The position numbers and the translations under genes were made by a program. This document shows, piece by piece, positions 6,254 through 7,959 of a DNA stretch of 7,959 bases; the first letter of the stretch is position 1, and each line of letters begins with the position of its first letter. Below the pieces are notes generated by a model. The model had not been told where the DNA came from and searched no databases. It saw only the letters and a list, made by a program, of their open reading frames with translations. The stretch is taken from contig JASLCY010000064.1 of assembly GCA_030151925.1 (NCBI GenBank), forward strand, positions 1 to 7,959, written 5' to 3'. Source of the DNA: Oligoflexus sp. GTDB taxonomy: Bacteria; Bdellovibrionota_B; Oligoflexia; Oligoflexales; Oligoflexaceae.

Positions 6254-7558
6254 ATGGCCAGCAAGGACAGCGGCCTGCACTGCAGCTTCTGTGGCAAAGG
6301 TCAAAAAGAAGTCAAGAAGCTGATCGCAGGACCAAACGTCTACATCTGCGACGAGTGTATTCAGCTTTGCAACGACATCATCGCGGAAGAGGTTGAGAAA
6401 GAGGAGCTCCTCAATCCCAGCAACAAGATTCCGAACCCAAAGGATATCAAACGTATCCTCGATGAGTACGTCATCGGCCAGGACCGGGCGAAGAAGATTC
6501 TCTCCGTGGCGGTGCACAACCATTACAAGCGCATCGATCATAAGTCCGCCCAGGACGAGATCGAGCTCACCAAGTCGAACATCCTGCTCATCGGCCCGAC
6601 CGGTAGCGGCAAGACTTTGCTCGCGCAGACCCTGGCTCGCATCCTGAACGTGCCGTTCACGATCTCCGACGCGACCAACCTCACCGAGGCCGGTTACGTG
6701 GGTGAAGACGTTGAGAACATCATCCTCAACCTCCTCCAGAACGCTGATTATGATGTGGAGCTCGCGCAGCGCGGCATAGCCTACATCGATGAGATCGATA
6801 AGATCGCTCGTAAGGGCGACAACCCGTCCATCACCCGCGACGTCTCGGGCGAAGGCGTGCAGCAGGCCCTGCTCAAGATCATCGAAGGCACGATCGCCAA
6901 TGTCCCTCCGCGCGGCGGCCGTAAGCATCCGCAGCAGGAATTCCTGCAAGTGGATACTACGAACGTACTATTCGTCTGCGGCGGCGCGTTCGCGGGCCTC
7001 GAGGACATCGTCGCCCAGCGCATCGAGACCTCGTCCCTCGGCTTCGGCGCCGAGATCCTCTCGAAACGCGAACGCAACGTCACCGACCTCCTCAACAAGG
7101 TCACCACGGGCGACCTCGCGAAGTTCGGCCTCATCCCCGAATTCATCGGCCGCCTCCCGGTCATCTGCTCCCTCGCGCAGCTGACCGAAGATGCTATGAT
7201 CGACATCCTCACGAAGCCCAAAAACGCGATCGTGAAGCAGTTCCAGAAGCTCTTCGAGTTCGAGCAGGTCCAGCTCAAGTTCACCGACGGGGCGATGCGC
7301 GCCGTGGTCCAGGAAGCGATCAAACGCAAGACCGGCGCTCGCGGCCTCCGTGCGATCCTCGAGGAATCGATGCTAGAGATCATGTACGATATCCCTAGCG
7401 AAAGATCGATTCGGGAAGTCGTCGTCACCGCTGAGATGATCGTAGAAGGCAAACAGCCTATCGTTCACTACCGCACTCCCGAGGAGATCGCTGCGCTCAA
7501 TACCGCGCAGGCTCTCAAAGACAGCAAGGAGCCGGGTTTCGGCACCGGCGGCAACTGA
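6254..7558 (+). CDS. clpX: ATP-dependent Clp protease ATPase subunit ClpX
   Basis: ClpX is a hexameric AAA+ unfoldase that recognises tagged or native substrates, unfolds them and threads them into ClpP. The 434-residue product has all family landmarks. An N-terminal zinc-binding domain has Cys10/Cys13 and Cys32/Cys35. Walker A is GPTGSGKT (114–121) and Walker B is IAYIDEID (175–182, Asp179-Glu180). The substrate-gripping pore loop is GYVG (147–150) and the RKH loop is at 223–225. The ClpP-docking tripeptide is Leu-Gly-Phe (262–264), a common variant of the E. coli Ile-Gly-Phe. The sensor-2 motif is GARGLR (361–366). The ATG at 6254 has TGGGAGA six bases upstream. It follows clpP by 32 bp and is closed by a terminator. 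No truncation or missing residue is seen. Confidence 0.98.
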   Translation: MASKDSGLHCSFCGKGQKEVKKLIAGPNVYICDECIQLCNDIIAEEVEKEELLNPSNKIPNPKDIKRILDEYVIGQDRAKKILSVAVHNHYKRIDHKSAQDEIELTKSNILLIGPTGSGKTLLAQTLARILNVPFTISDATNLTEAGYVGEDVENIILNLLQNADYDVELAQRGIAYIDEIDKIARKGDNPSITRDVSGEGVQQALLKIIEGTIANVPPRGGRKHPQQEFLQVDTTNVLFVCGGAFAGLEDIVAQRIETSSLGFGAEILSKRERNVTDLLNKVTTGDLAKFGLIPEFIGRLPVICSLAQLTEDAMIDILTKPKNAIVKQFQKLFEFEQVQLKFTDGAMRAVVQEAIKRKTGARGLRAILEESMLEIMYDIPSERSIREVVVTAEMIVEGKQPIVHYRTPEEIAALNTAQALKDSKEPGFGTGGN

Positions 7559-7614
7559 TCCGCTGGTCCCCTGAATTAGGTCTTTTCCTTCCGCAAAACA
7601 TTTTCCTCAGTAAA

Positions 7615-7645
7615 AAAGGCTCCCCTAGCGGAGCCTTTGCTTTTT
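7615..7645 (+). terminator. Intrinsic terminator after clpX
   Basis: A perfect nine-base-pair GC-rich stem (7615–7623 with 7630–7638) encloses a six-base loop and is followed by TTTGCTTTTT (7636–7645). An A-run (7612–7617) flanks the left arm, so it might also stop transcription from the other side. It ends the clpP-clpX unit and implies that lon has its own promoter within 7646–7788, where I could not identify a convincing one. Confidence 0.85.
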
Positions 7646-7788
7646 GCGATCAAAGAAATATGGTGTTTTCTGGAAACCTCTTCTTGTAAGATAAATAAAT
7701 GAGATCACCCTAAAAGTTTTACATAAGCGTTTTCCAGGCGTCGGACCTTGAGAAATGCCGCAGAGTACTCACGAGGAGGCTACAGCGT

Positions 7789-7959
7789 ATGTCGGATGAG
7801 TCTAGAGATCCAAGTTCGAAACCAGACACGGTGAGAATACCTCTGCTTCCTCTGAGGGACATCCTTGTATTCCCGTCGACCGTCGTGCCCCTCTTCGTAG
7901 GCCGCGAGAAGTCGATCCAGGCCCTCGAGCAGGCCATGAACGGAAGCAAAGAGATTCTG
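7789..7959 (+). CDS. lon: N-terminal fragment of ATP-dependent protease Lon
   Basis: Lon is the hexameric cytoplasmic AAA+ serine protease that degrades misfolded and regulatory proteins. Only the first 57 codons are present; the frame is open at the right edge. After a short polar leader (residues 1–16), the sequence [20 protein letters not shown] (17–36) and VGREKS (37–42) match the start of the Lon substrate-binding (LAN) domain, with the characteristic PLRD and FP elements. The ATG at 7789 is preceded by GAGGAGG with a nine-base gap. Position after clpX fits the conserved tig–clpP–clpX–lon order. The ATPase and Ser-Lys protease domains lie outside the window, so their integrity cannot be judged. 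Confidence 0.96.
   Translation, partial: MSDESRDPSSKPDTVRIPLLPLRDILVFPSTVVPLFVGREKSIQALEQAMNGSKEIL

Noticed and set aside
7038..7046. Leu-Gly-Phe instead of Ile-Gly-Phe in the ClpP-docking loop of ClpX.
   Set aside because: A conservative, common variant in bacterial ClpX proteins; not expected to alter ClpP binding.
7684..7716. AT-rich stretch with -10-like words upstream of lon.
   Set aside because: No -35 partner with proper spacing is visible, so I did not call a lon promoter.

Overview
The window looks like chromosomal, GC-rich DNA from a Gram-negative bacterium. The evidence is the tig–clpP–clpX–lon order, which is typical of proteobacteria and relatives, and a neighbouring gene with a signal peptide and an outer-membrane barrel-like C-terminus. 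I suspect a Bdellovibrionota/Oligoflexia-type or deltaproteobacterial-type lineage, but this is an impression from protein flavour, not something the sequence proves. There are no RNA genes, CRISPR arrays, insertion sequences or other signs of mobile DNA.

Layout. The left half (1–3855) reads on the minus strand. In transcription order it holds a small Hpt-like helical protein (3855→3565), a large secreted M1-peptidase-like protein with a beta-rich C-terminus (3548→930), pyridoxamine 5'-phosphate oxidase pdxH (859→281, GTG start) and the first 45 codons of a membrane protein (135→1). The Hpt-like gene and the M1-like gene are 16 bp apart and probably co-transcribed. The right half (4079–7959) reads on the plus strand and is the protein-quality-control cluster: trigger factor (tig), ClpP protease, ClpX unfoldase and the N-terminus of Lon (cut by the window edge). 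A 223-bp divergent intergenic region (3856–4078) separates the halves. It contains a perfect TTGACA–16 bp–TATAAT promoter for tig and a long inverted repeat directly upstream of it.

How the genes work together. Trigger factor folds nascent chains at the ribosome exit tunnel. ClpX recognises, unfolds and feeds substrates into ClpP, and Lon is the parallel ATP-dependent protease. A strong intrinsic terminator separates tig from clpP and another follows clpX, so the cluster is probably three transcription units (tig; clpP-clpX; lon). All visible catalytic motifs in ClpP and ClpX are intact.

The unusual content is on the minus strand. The 872-residue protein keeps the M1 (gluzincin) aminopeptidase scaffold, including the exact HExxH-x18-E spacing, but every zinc-ligand position has been replaced (Val293, Gln297, Gln316) and the GAMEN motif is gone. 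Its C-terminal third resembles the last strands of an Omp85/BamA-type barrel. The small gene just upstream has an Hpt-like fold with lysine where the phospho-accepting histidine should be. Two adjacent genes that each keep a fold but lack its catalytic residues make this pair the best candidate for an undescribed envelope function.
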